From assembly GCF_016595245.1 (NCBI RefSeq), contig NZ_JAENHM010000045.1, positions 1 through 48,201 of the forward strand: a stretch of DNA of 48,201 nucleotides. The letters run 5' to 3'. A program made the translations under genes and the position numbers. Positions 1 through 8,970 of the stretch are shown here, in pieces. The notes under the pieces are model-generated. The model saw only the letters and a list, made by a program, of their open reading frames with translations, did not search any database and was not told the origin of the DNA. Positions within the stretch are counted from its first letter, which is position 1, and every line of letters starts with the position of its first letter. Source of the stretch: Azospirillum endophyticum. GTDB taxonomy: Bacteria > Pseudomonadota > Alphaproteobacteria > Azospirillales > Azospirillaceae.

Positions 1-139
1 GCGCCGGCGAGGCGGCCAGCGCGGCGGGTCCCGGCCCGGCGAGCAGGACCGCGAGCAGCAGGACGGCGAGGCCGCCGGACAGGAACAAACGCCAAGCGCG
101 TGCGAAAGGGGAAGCGGCGGGCGCTGCGGACCGGATCAT
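1..139 (-). CDS. N-terminus of an exported protein (partial, runs off the window)
   Basis: Reading leftward from an ATG at 139-137, the frame is open to the window edge (46 codons). The peptide begins MIRSAAPAASPFARAWR, followed by a Leu/Ala/Val-rich hydrophobic stretch and a small-residue region ending near AALAASPA. That is the layout of a Sec signal peptide: basic n-region, hydrophobic core, and an Ala-x-Ala-like cleavage site around residues 40-44. The mature protein lies outside the window, so no function can be given. It is divergent from the sulfite-oxidase-like gene at 361, and the 221-bp gap between them should hold both promoters. Confidence 0.55.
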   Translation of the reverse strand, partial: MIRSAAPAASPFARAWRLFLSGGLAVLLLAVLLAGPGPAALAASPA

Positions 140-360
140 CGGCAAATCACTCGGGTGGTCTCTGACAGGGCGGCGATAAGGGGTCGGCGGAGGAAGGCCG
201 GCACCCTGGCGTGGAACTGTGGCTCCAATAAGCCAGGGCTCCAACGTGCCGGGCTCCGGGAAGTTAGTTCTCCCGCTTCCGCTTGCCAACCCGGCTGTCT
301 GTTCCTTTTTTAAGCGGGACCCATGCCGGCCGAGCCGGAAGCGCTGCGTAAGGATGAGCC

Positions 361-1074
361 ATGAGCGACACACCTCCCAAGCCGGACGGGCTGACCGGAC
401 TGGAACCGGACCCGCAGGTCGGACAGGACGGCGCCGTCCGCGACAAGCTGGTCGCCACCAAGGAGCAATGGGCGCGCGACGGCCGTGCGCTGACCGGCCA
501 TGCCGCCGACCCGGCGCGCGACCGGCTGCCGCCCGGCCAGCGACTGGTGACCGACTGGCCGGTGCTCGACCTCGGCATCACGCCGAAGGTGACGACCGCC
601 AACTGGACGCTCGCCGTCGACGGGCTGGTGGAGAACCGGCTGTCCTGGAACTGGGCGGATTTCCAGGCCCAGCCGCAGGAGAGCTTCGTCTCCGACATCC
701 ATTGCGTCACCACCTGGTCGCGCTACGACAACCGGTGGGAGGGCGTCAGCGCCCGCCGCCTGCTGGAGCTGGCCCGACCGAAACCGGAGGCGCGTTTCGT
801 CGTCTTCCATTCCTTCGACGGCTACACCACCAACGTCGCCCTGTCCGACTTCGACGACGACGGCGTGCTGCTCGCCACCAATTGGGAAGGCCAGCCGATC
901 AGCCGCGAGCATGGCGGTCCGGTGCGCATCATCCTGCCCAAGCTGTATCTCTGGAAGAGCGCCAAGTGGGTGAAGCGGATCGAGCTGCTGGCCGGCGACC
1001 GCAAGGGCTATTGGGAGGTCCGCGGCTACAACAACCACGCCGACCCGTGGCTGGAGGAGCGCTATTCGGACTGA
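361..1074 (+). CDS. Sulfite-oxidase-like molybdopterin oxidoreductase
   Basis: A 237-residue protein of the sulfite oxidase-like (YuiH-type) molybdopterin oxidoreductase family, presumably cytoplasmic because no signal peptide is visible. The family binds the molybdenum cofactor through one cysteine. Here the conserved stretch HCVTTWSRYDNRWEGV places it at Cys115. The substrate of these short single-domain members is not established. The N-terminal 60 residues are polar and variable, and the Mo-binding fold covers about 65-235. The start is supported by AAGGA about eight bases upstream of the ATG. No haem or dimerisation domain follows, unlike true sulfite oxidases. It stands alone, divergent from the exported-protein gene. 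Confidence 0.85.
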   Translation: MSDTPPKPDGLTGLEPDPQVGQDGAVRDKLVATKEQWARDGRALTGHAADPARDRLPPGQRLVTDWPVLDLGITPKVTTANWTLAVDGLVENRLSWNWADFQAQPQESFVSDIHCVTTWSRYDNRWEGVSARRLLELARPKPEARFVVFHSFDGYTTNVALSDFDDDGVLLATNWEGQPISREHGGPVRIILPKLYLWKSAKWVKRIELLAGDRKGYWEVRGYNNHADPWLEERYSD

Positions 1075-1396
1075 CGGGAGCGAAGCCGCCAAGTCACTCG
1101 CCTGAACGCGAGGTACTGGAGACGCAGGCAACAATCGACACGGATTTCACGGATTTCGACACGGATTTCACGGAACCGCCCGCTTCAGCACGATCCGTCC
1201 CGGTCGCCATTCCTATGGATTGGCGTCCCGGATACGGCCTGATCCGTGCAATCCGTGTCGAAATCCGTGTAATCCGTGTTCTATGTTGCTTCCAACGGCG
1301 CGACGCCCGCCTTCAGGCGAGCGCCCCAGCGACGCCGCACTTTCACCAAAAGCCACTTTCCCCTTGCCGGCGAAACCGTTAAGGTGCGGCGCAAGT
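1075..1396. other. Intergenic region with a long inverted repeat, upstream of tRNA-Arg
   Basis: No convincing gene lies here. The stretch holds the CACGGATT-type inverted repeat described separately (1138-1279) and then about 115 bases leading into the tRNA. I could not identify a clear tRNA promoter. Confidence 0.6.
1138..1279. repeat. Inverted repeat built from CACGGATT units
   Basis: The left arm (1138-1173) and the reverse complement of the right arm (1244-1279) agree at 34 of 36 positions. Each arm contains three copies of a unit resembling ACACGGATTTC. The loop is 70 bases. The arms could form a long cruciform or RNA hairpin. No T-run follows, so it does not look like a simple terminator. 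It lies between the sulfite-oxidase-like gene and tRNA-Arg and does not overlap either. Confidence 0.85.
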
Positions 1397-1473
1397 GGCC
1401 CCGTAGCTCATCAGGATAGAGCGCGAGTTTCCTAAACTTGAGGCAGCAGGTTCGAGTCCTGCCGGGGTCACCA
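1397..1473 (+). tRNA. tRNA-Arg (anticodon CCT)
   Basis: A 77-nt cloverleaf can be drawn by hand. The acceptor stem is GGCCCCG with CGGGGTC, including one G-T pair. The D stem is GCTC/GAGC. The anticodon stem CGAGT/ACTTG holds the loop TTCCTAA, giving anticodon CCT, which reads AGG (Arg). The T arm is GCAGG-TTCGAGT-CCTGC. The discriminator is A1470 and CCA is encoded at 1471-1473. AGG is a rare codon in such GC-rich genomes. Confidence 0.95.
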
Positions 1474-1491
1474 CCACCGTAAATTCCTGGT

Positions 1492-1974
1492 TCAGTGCGC
1501 GACGATGGCGCAGATCGCCGCCTTCGTCGCCTTGGCCAGATCGGCGGGCGCCAGCACGATCTGCAGGCCGCGCCGGCCGCCATTCACCACCATTTCCGGC
1601 AGCGCTTCGGCGCTCGCGTCGATGAAGGTCGGCAGCGCCTTCTTCTGGCCGAGCGGGCTGATGCCGCCGACCAGGAAACCGGTGGTCTTTTCCGCCAGCG
1701 CCGGGTCGGCGAGATCGGCCTTCTTCGCCCTGGCGGCCGCGGCGATGGCCTTCAAATCCAGCTTGGCCGCGACCGGGATGACGGCGCAGGCCAGCGCCTT
1801 GGGCTCCAGCTGGACGATCAGGGTCTTGTAGACGATGGCGGGATCGAGCCCGAGCGATTCGGCGGCATGCAGGCCGATGGCGTCGGCCGACGGATCGTAG
1901 TCGTATTCCATCAGCCGGAAGGCGATGCCCGCCGCCTTCGCCGCATTGACCGCCGGGGTCACCTTCGCCGCCAT
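1492..1974 (-). CDS. ybaK: YbaK/EbsC-type aminoacyl-tRNA deacylase
   Basis: A 160-residue single-domain protein of the YbaK/ProX editing family. Members hydrolyse mischarged tRNA in trans; YbaK acts on Cys-tRNA(Pro). Visible family features are the VYKTLIV segment with Lys50 (the conserved catalytic-site lysine), the AVIPV strand, and the GGISPLGQKK loop near 103-112. I chose the ATG at 1974; an in-frame GTG at 1983 would add three residues. It converges on tRNA-Arg(CCT), with 18 bases between tRNA end and stop codon. That neighbour may be coincidence. Substrate specificity cannot be read from sequence alone. Confidence 0.88.
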   Translation of the reverse strand: MAAKVTPAVNAAKAAGIAFRLMEYDYDPSADAIGLHAAESLGLDPAIVYKTLIVQLEPKALACAVIPVAAKLDLKAIAAAARAKKADLADPALAEKTTGFLVGGISPLGQKKALPTFIDASAEALPEMVVNGGRRGLQIVLAPADLAKATKAAICAIVAH

Positions 1975-2048
1975 GCTCCACACCGCTCACTGGGAAATAG
2001 CGGCGGGAGCTTGGCAGGCAGCGCTTTGGGTGTAAAGACCTGTAGACC

Positions 2049-2723
2049 TCACTCCATCCCGCGCGAGGACGGGTTGCCGATCATCGTCAGGAATTCGCGG
2101 CGGGTCGACGGATCGGTGCGGAAGGCGCCCAGCATGCGGCTGGTCACCATGGTCACGCCGGTCTTGTGGATGCCGCGGGTCGTCATGCACTGGTGCTGCG
2201 CCTCGACCACCACGGCCACGCCCTCCGGCTGGAGGACCTCGTCGATGGTGTTGGCGATCTGCGCCGTCATCTTCTCCTGGATCTGCAGGCGCTTGCCATA
2301 GGCCTCGACCAGGCGGGCCAGCTTGGAGATGCCGACGACGCGGCGGCGCGGCAGGTAGGCGACATGCGCCTTGCCGATGATCGGCACCATGTGGTGCTCG
2401 CAGTAGGATTCCACCCGGATGTCGCGCAGCACGACCATCTCGTCGTAGCCGTCGGTCTCCTCGAAGGTGCGCGACAGGATCTCGACCGGGTCGATGCCGT
2501 AGCCGGCGAAGAATTCGTCATAGGAACGGACGACGCGGTCCGGCGTGCCGACGAGCCCTTCGCGCTCCGGGTCGTCGCCGGCCCAGCGGATCAGGGTGCG
2601 CACGGCTTCCTCCGCCTCGGCCCGGGACGGGCGGAGGACGGCGTCTGGCCGCGGCAGGCCGGGGCCGCGCAGCACGTTGTCGACGACCGGGGGCTTGGCG
2701 TGCGGGGGCTTGGTAGCCGTCAC
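2049..2723 (-). CDS. folE: GTP cyclohydrolase I
   Basis: A 224-residue GTP cyclohydrolase type I, which converts GTP to 7,8-dihydroneopterin triphosphate, the first step of folate (and queuosine precursor) synthesis. The Zn-binding residues are visible as Cys108 and His111 in [12 protein letters not shown] and Cys179 in QHQCMTTRG. The substrate-binding region GKAHVAYLP and the VGISKLARL segment also match the family. The start is a GTG at 2723 with AAAGGA eight bases upstream; the in-phase context offers no better ATG. The N-terminal 35 residues are Pro-rich and variable. It lies 66 bases upstream of the ybaK-like gene on the same strand. Confidence 0.96.
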   Translation of the reverse strand: MTATKPPHAKPPVVDNVLRGPGLPRPDAVLRPSRAEAEEAVRTLIRWAGDDPEREGLVGTPDRVVRSYDEFFAGYGIDPVEILSRTFEETDGYDEMVVLRDIRVESYCEHHMVPIIGKAHVAYLPRRRVVGISKLARLVEAYGKRLQIQEKMTAQIANTIDEVLQPEGVAVVVEAQHQCMTTRGIHKTGVTMVTSRMLGAFRTDPSTRREFLTMIGNPSSRGME

Positions 2724-3092
2724 GGGAACATCCTTTCGATAACTGGGACGCCCTGCGCAAATCCGGCGGTCGCGAACCGGCGGCCATCACGCGATACGTC
2801 CATCCTGTCCAGCGTCATTACGGAGCCGAAGCCTCGGCGGATCAACGCAAACGGATCGGTCAGACGGCCCTCGCGATCGCAAGGCCCCCGTTTGCAGGAG
2901 CGGAACGGCGGCGCCCGCCCCGGTTTTCGTCGCTTGGCATCCTTATGGAAGCCCCTAGATAGGTCCGGTCCCATGGCCTTCAAGCGACGGACAAACTACG
3001 GTCAGCCATGCGGCTTGTCAAAGCCGCATGTTGAATCCTGGATTATCCACACAAATTTTATTGTGTTATTTGCCTGGCGGCGGTGCGCCGGA
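2724..3092. other. Intergenic region between folE and apaG
   Basis: About 370 bases without a recognised gene. It must contain the folE promoter on the minus strand, though I could not place the boxes confidently. It holds a perfect hairpin at 3007-3030 (CATGCGGCTT, GTCA loop, AAGCCGCATG) and an AT-rich dyad at 3049-3066 (ACACAA/TTGTGT). An unassigned open frame of up to 87 codons (2983 to 2720, minus) overlaps the folE start by one base. Confidence 0.5.
3007..3030. repeat. Perfect 10-bp hairpin downstream of apaG
   Basis: CATGCGGCTT-GTCA-AAGCCGCATG is a perfect inverted repeat. For apaG transcripts (minus strand) it lies about 60 bases past the stop codon, so it could be a transcript-end structure. 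The bases after it carry no T-run, so intrinsic termination is not clearly supported. Confidence 0.6.
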
Positions 3093-3485
3093 TCAGTTCA
3101 GTTGCATCGGCTGGTGCGGGCTGTCGAGCGAGAAGGCCGGGATCGTCACGTCGAAGGCCTGCCCGTCTTCTCCCTCCATGCCGTAGGTACCGGCCATGAT
3201 GCCGGACGGCGTGCCGAGCGGGGTGCCGCTGGTGTATTCGAAATGGTCGCCGGGCTCCAGCACCGGCTGCTCGCCGACGACGCCGGGTCCCCGCACCTCC
3301 TGCACGCGGCCCATGGCGTCGGTGATGCGCCAGTGGCGGGTGCGCAACTGCACCGTCTCGTTGCCCTCGTTCTCGATGCGGACGTGATAAGCCCAGACGA
3401 AGCGCCCTTCGGCCGGGGCCGATTGGTCCTCCAGGAACACGGGCTGGACGGTGACGCGAATGTCGTGGGTGACGGCGGTATACAT
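3093..3485 (-). CDS. apaG: ApaG protein
   Basis: A 130-residue ApaG-domain protein, the usual length for the family. The domain is an Ig-like beta sandwich. In enterobacteria the gene sits by apaH and ksgA and has been linked to Co2+/Mg2+ efflux, but its biochemical role is unclear. Recognisable stretches are [57 protein letters not shown] and the glycine-rich [12 protein letters not shown] near the C-terminus. The ATG at 3485 ([11 protein letters not shown]) gives the standard N-terminus, although the frame stays open further upstream. It is transcribed away from the GNAT gene. Confidence 0.93.
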   Translation of the reverse strand: MYTAVTHDIRVTVQPVFLEDQSAPAEGRFVWAYHVRIENEGNETVQLRTRHWRITDAMGRVQEVRGPGVVGEQPVLEPGDHFEYTSGTPLGTPSGIMAGTYGMEGEDGQAFDVTIPAFSLDSPHQPMQLN

Positions 3486-3939
3486 GGCAGACGATCCGAT
3501 ATACGGCGCCGGCCAGGACGGGCCGGCGGCTGGGGAGTCCGGTTGGCCGGGCAGCGGTTCGGCGCAGGATAAAGTCGCCCTTTCCCACTGTCCAGAACCC
3601 GGCCTGACAATCCTGCGCCCTCCCCATCCCGGACCCGCACTGTGATGGATACAGTCATGCATCGTCGCCGGGTCTCCACGGTCTTGCGGGAGGGGGGTGA
3701 CGATGATATATGCGCAAGTCCCAGCAACGGCCGAAGAGCCTTGTCCATGTCTCGTCCGCACGCCCTTCGCATCCGACGACGGAGCCTCGCACCGCGCATC
3801 GCGGTTGCGGCCGTCCTTGGGTCGCGTGCGGACGCCGAAGGCACAACGGGGACCTGACATCCCCGGCCTTCCGGCGGCGGCGCGATCCGCCCTTCAGAAG
3901 CCTTCTGAGAAGACCTTCTTCCCGCCGGGAGCCCCACGC
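3486..3939. other. Divergent intergenic region between apaG and a GNAT gene
   Basis: About 450 bases that should hold the promoters of both divergent genes. The GNAT frame remains open through much of it, but no upstream start gives family-like sequence. A 10-bp dyad with one mismatch (CATCGTCGCC near 3660 and GGTGACGATG near 3698) flanks a G-rich stretch. I see nothing else that can be named. Confidence 0.4.
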
Positions 3940-4647
3940 ATGATCATCACCGTCGAAGAGCCCAAGCACGCCGCTGCCATCGAAGCCCTGCTGGACGCCT
4001 CCTTCGGTCCCGACCGTTTCAACAAGACCGCCTACCGGCTGCGCGACGGCGTCGACTCCATCCCGGCGCTGAACCTCGTCGCCGTCGATCATGACGAGCA
4101 TGGGCGCGAGGTGGTGGTGGGCACCATCCGCTACTGGCCGATCCAGGTCGGCGGGACCACCCAGTCGATCCTGCTCGGCCCCATCGCGGTCGCCGCCCAC
4201 CTCCAGGGCAGCGGGCTGGGCAGCAAGCTGATCCGGATGAGCCTGAACAAGGCGGTGGCGCTGGGCCACCAGTCGGTGATCCTGGTCGGCGACGCCCCCT
4301 ATTACGAGCGGTTCGGCTTCTCCCGCGCCCTGACGCTGGGCATGGAGATGCCGGGTCCGGTCGACATGAACCGGCTGCTCGGGCTGGAGTTGGTCGAGGG
4401 CGCGCTGGCCGGGGTCGGCGGCATGATTGGCAAGCCGGCGACGGCCGATGCGCTGGAAACCGAGACCGGCGCCACGCCGGTTTTGGGGCCGGTTTTGGGG
4501 CCGGTTTTGGGGCCGGTGCTGGCAGGAGACACCCCCGGCCCTTTCAGCGCCCTGTTCGGCCGGACGGCGGCGGAGCGACTGTGGACTGACCGGGTGCGCC
4601 GGACCGACTGGTTCTGGCGCGACGGCCTTCAGGCCGGGGCGGCATGA
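3940..4647 (+). CDS. GNAT-family N-acetyltransferase
   Basis: A 235-residue predicted acetyltransferase using acetyl-CoA; the acceptor is unknown. The GNAT core is visible as LGPIAVAAHLQGSGLGSKLI, with the acetyl-CoA pyrophosphate-binding motif QGSGLG at about 89-94, and DAPYYERFGFSRA, typical of YhbS-like members. The start MIITVEEPKHAAAIEALLD matches the usual first strand and helix, so I prefer the ATG at 3940. The C-terminal part (about 175-195) contains an in-frame 12-nt tandem repeat encoding VLGP units, which is not part of the fold and is probably a variable linker. Confidence 0.85.
   Translation: MIITVEEPKHAAAIEALLDASFGPDRFNKTAYRLRDGVDSIPALNLVAVDHDEHGREVVVGTIRYWPIQVGGTTQSILLGPIAVAAHLQGSGLGSKLIRMSLNKAVALGHQSVILVGDAPYYERFGFSRALTLGMEMPGPVDMNRLLGLELVEGALAGVGGMIGKPATADALETETGATPVLGPVLGPVLGPVLAGDTPGPFSALFGRTAAERLWTDRVRRTDWFWRDGLQAGAA
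4477..4512 (+). repeat. 12-bp tandem repeat inside the GNAT gene
   Basis: Three perfect head-to-tail copies of CCGGTTTTGGGG, followed by a diverged fourth (CCGGTGCTGG). Each unit is a multiple of three, so copy-number change would keep the frame and add or remove one VLGP block. Confidence 0.95.
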
Positions 4648-4686
4648 AACTTCCGGATTGCGGAAACGGCCGGTCTGCGAATAGGG

Positions 4687-4721
4687 GTGGGGCGAAGCGG
4701 GATTGACTCGATTCGCCCCAC
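4687..4721. repeat. Inverted repeat overlapping the miaB promoter
   Basis: GTGGGGCGAA (4687-4696) and TTCGCCCCAC (4712-4721) are perfect 10-bp arms. They bracket the predicted -35 hexamer at 4703-4708, with the right arm inside the spacer. This placement would suit an operator, but no T-run follows and no regulator is identified. Confidence 0.6.
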
Positions 4722-4731
4722 ACGCGATACC
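4703..4731 (+). promoter_or_regulatory. Predicted promoter of the miaB-lnt operon
   Basis: TTGACT (4703-4708), 17-bp spacer, GATACC (4726-4731). The -35 is good and the -10 is weak (three of six consensus bases). It lies about 95 bases upstream of the miaB start. Confidence 0.4.
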
Positions 4732-4827
4732 ATCTCATCAGGAGCGACGCCGGACCGACGGCGTGCCGCGCGCCACGCAGCATCGTGAGCGCGCTATTCG
4801 TTTTTGTTGCAAGCGGAAGGGTGCGGG

Positions 4828-6248
<1,421 letters not shown>

Positions 6249-6252
<4 letters not shown>

Positions 6253-7343
6253 ACGGTCTGCCCGAACGGCGCATCGACGTTCAATTCGATGACAACCGTC
6301 TTCTGCCGATGCTGTACGGGGAGCATGACCGCCACCTCGCCCGCATCGAATCCCTTCTGGGAGTGTCGCTGATCTCGCGCGGCAACACCCTGACCATTTC
6401 CGGCCCGTCCGATGCCGCCGAGACGGCGCGGACGGCGCTGAACGGCCTGTATGGCCGGCTGACCCGCGGCCAGACGATCGACGGCGGCGAGGTCGACGGC
6501 GCCGTCCGCATGGCGACCGCCGACGCCGGCTTCTCCGGCGTCACCAGCGGCGAGGAGCCACGCCCCGCCGCCCCGCAGGCGACCATCACCCGCGCCGAGA
6601 TCGCGCTGCGCACCCGCCGGCGCGGCCCGATCACCCCGCGCACCCCCACCCAGGCCGCCTATCTCCAGGCCCTGGCGGAGAGCGAGTTGGTCTTCGGGCT
6701 CGGACCGGCCGGCACCGGCAAGACCTATCTGGCGGTGGCCCAGGCGGTGGCACTGCTGACCACCGGCCAAGTCGACCGCATCGTGCTGTCGCGCCCGGCG
6801 GTCGAGGCGGGCGAACGGCTGGGCTTCCTGCCCGGCGACCTGAAGGAGAAGGTCGATCCTTACCTGCGTCCGCTCTACGACGCGCTGCACGACATGCTGC
6901 CGGCCGAACAGGTGAAGAAGCGGCTGGAGTCCGGCGAGATCGAGATCGCGCCGCTGGCCTTCATGCGCGGCCGGACGCTGGGCAACGCCTTCGTCATCCT
7001 GGACGAGGCGCAGAACACCACGCCGATGCAGATGAAGATGTTCCTGACCCGGCTGGGCGAGGGCGGACGGATGGTCGTCACCGGCGACATCACGCAGATC
7101 GACCTGCCGTCCGGCACGCGGTCGGGCCTGCGCGACGCGCTGGACATCCTGCACGGGGTAGAGGGCGTGCGCTTCGTCCGCTTCACCGACGCCGACGTCG
7201 TCCGCCACCCGATGGTGGCGCGCATCATCCGCGCCTATGATCAGGCCGATGTCCGCGAGGCGGCGCGCAAGCAGGCCCGCCGTGCCGGTTTCAATAGCGA
7301 AAAGATCGGAGAAGGGTCCGAGATCGTTGGAGAACCGGAATGA
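6249..7343 (+). CDS. phoH: PhoH-like ATPase
   Basis: A 364-residue P-loop NTPase of the PhoH/YbeZ family, thought to act with YbeY in ribosomal RNA processing and quality control. Walker A is GPAGTGKT at about 152-159 and Walker B is [10 protein letters not shown]. The N-terminal 100 residues form the KH-like region seen in this family. The start is TTG 6249, overlapping the miaB stop as TTGA, with GGAGG seven bases upstream. It ends in ATGA overlap with ybeY, indicating translational coupling of the two functional partners. Confidence 0.94.
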
Positions 7344-7846
7344 CCAGCGCGGTCGACGTCACTGTTTCACGTGAAGCCGGCGACTGGGCCGAGGATGCCG
7401 AGTGGCTGGCCGAGCGCGCCGCCCTCGCCACCCTGGGCGCCGCCTATGACGACGAGGAAGGCCCGGCCGAACTGTCGGTCGTGCTGGCCGACGACGCATT
7501 GGTCCAGCGGCTGAACCGCGAGTATCGCGGCAAGGACAAGCCGACCAACGTCCTGTCCTTCGCGCTGACCGAGGCGGAGGAGCCGGAAGCGCAGGACGGC
7601 ATGCCGGTGATGCTCGGCGACGTCATCCTTGCCTACGAAACCGTCGCCCGCGAGGCCTCCGAACAGGGGAAAAGCCTCAAAGACCACACGACTCACCTTG
7701 TGATGCATGGTGTTCTGCATCTGCTGGGTTATGATCACGAGACGGACGACGAGGCCGAGGAGATGGAGGCGCTGGAAACCCGGCTGCTCGCCACGCTCGG
7801 CATCGCCGATCCCTATGCCGCCAACCACCAACCGCCGGACCGATGA
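7340..7846 (+). CDS. ybeY: Endoribonuclease YbeY (rRNA maturation factor)
   Basis: A 168-residue metal-dependent RNase needed for 16S rRNA 3'-end maturation and 70S quality control. The zinc-binding signature H-x3-H-x5-H is present as His123, His127 and His133 in MHGVLHLLGYDHETD. The upstream segment DKPTNVLSF is also diagnostic. The ATG overlaps the phoH stop (ATGA) and its own stop overlaps the next ATG, so phoH, ybeY and corC are coupled in translation. Confidence 0.96.
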   Translation: MTSAVDVTVSREAGDWAEDAEWLAERAALATLGAAYDDEEGPAELSVVLADDALVQRLNREYRGKDKPTNVLSFALTEAEEPEAQDGMPVMLGDVILAYETVAREASEQGKSLKDHTTHLVMHGVLHLLGYDHETDDEAEEMEALETRLLATLGIADPYAANHQPPDR

Positions 7847-8799
7847 GCGAAATATCCGACAGTCGCACGCCCCGTGATGACAACGGGGCCGAAGACCATT
7901 CCCTGGGCCACCTGTTCAAGGGGTGGCTCCGCACCGTCTGGGGCGGCCGCGAGGACACTTCCCTGCGCGGCACGATCGAAGAGCTGATCGCCGGCCTGGA
8001 CGATGCCGCCAGCGAGGACGGCGAGGATTCGCTCGGCACCGGCGAGCGGGCGCTGCTGACCAACATCCTGAAGCTGCGCGACCGCACCGTCGCCGACGTC
8101 ATGGTGCCGCGCGCCGACATCATCGCCGTCGACATCGACATCCCCTTCCCAGCATTGGTCCAGCGCGTCGCCGAGGAAGGCCATTCCCGTCTGCCGGTGT
8201 TCCGCGAGACCCTGGACGACGTGGTCGGCATCATCCACATCAAGGACGTGCTGACTCTGCTGGCGAAGCAGGCCGCCTCGTCCGAAGGCCTGCGCCAGAA
8301 GCCGGACCTCACCGGCATCATCCGCGAGGCGAAGATCGTCGCCCCCTCCATGCATGTGCTCGACCTGCTGGTGCAGATGCGCCAGACCCGCCAGCACATG
8401 GCGCTGGTGGTGGACGAGTTCGGCGGCATCGACGGCCTCGTCACCATCGAGGACCTGGTGGAGGAGATCGTCGGCGAGATCGAGGACGAGCATGACGAGG
8501 CGGCGGCCCCGCGGCTGTTCGAGCGTCCCGACGGCAGCCTGATCGCCGACGCCCGCCTGCCCATCGAGGATTTCGAGGACCGCGTCGGTCCCGTCCTGAC
8601 CGAGGAGGAGCGCGAGGACATCGACACGCTGGGCGGTCTGGTCGTCTCCATCGCCGGCCGCGTGCCGGGGCTAGGCGAACGGCTGGTGCATCCCTCGGGC
8701 CTGGAGTTCGAGATCGTCGATGCCGACTCCCGCCGCCTGAAGCGCCTGCGCGTCCACAATGTTCCGGCCAACAGCGCGGAGCTGGCCGAGACGGCCTAG
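7843..8799 (+). CDS. corC: Hemolysin/CorC-family CBS-domain protein
   Basis: A 318-residue protein with a CBS-domain pair (about residues 85-210, starting at VMVPRADIIAVD) followed by a CorC/HlyC C-terminal domain (about 220-305, with DTLGGLVVSIAGRVP). It lacks the membrane DUF21 domain of the longer family members, so it is likely a soluble protein. Roles in Mg2+/Co2+ efflux are described for enterobacterial CorC; the function here is inferred from family only. The stretch MALVVDEFGGIDGLVTIEDLVEE is typical. It sits between ybeY and lnt, a conserved arrangement in proteobacteria. Confidence 0.92.
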   Translation: MSEISDSRTPRDDNGAEDHSLGHLFKGWLRTVWGGREDTSLRGTIEELIAGLDDAASEDGEDSLGTGERALLTNILKLRDRTVADVMVPRADIIAVDIDIPFPALVQRVAEEGHSRLPVFRETLDDVVGIIHIKDVLTLLAKQAASSEGLRQKPDLTGIIREAKIVAPSMHVLDLLVQMRQTRQHMALVVDEFGGIDGLVTIEDLVEEIVGEIEDEHDEAAAPRLFERPDGSLIADARLPIEDFEDRVGPVLTEEEREDIDTLGGLVVSIAGRVPGLGERLVHPSGLEFEIVDADSRRLKRLRVHNVPANSAELAETA

Positions 8800-8829
8800 C
8801 GTCCCCGGTGTTTTCTCCAACCTGACCCT

Positions 8830-8860
8830 CTCCCGCCCGGCGGGGGAGGACAGGCGGAGG
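8830..8860. repeat. Short GC-rich hairpin in the corC-lnt gap
   Basis: CTCTCCCGCC followed by CGGCGGGGGAGG forms a short stem like the inner hairpins of the larger elements near 36040 and 44140. No T-run follows, and transcription probably continues into lnt. Confidence 0.45.
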
Positions 8861-8970
8861 TCCAACGCCCCCTCTTCCACAACACTGCCCCGCCCATAAG
8901 GACCTTGGCGCCCCCGTCCGGCCGCATTACCTATGGCGCCGCCTGCCCCGCCGCTGCCGGAGTTTCCATT

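Noticed and set aside
3655..4269. A 204-codon minus-strand frame opposite the GNAT gene
   Set aside because: Antisense shadow of the acetyltransferase, with no start signal or recognisable domain.
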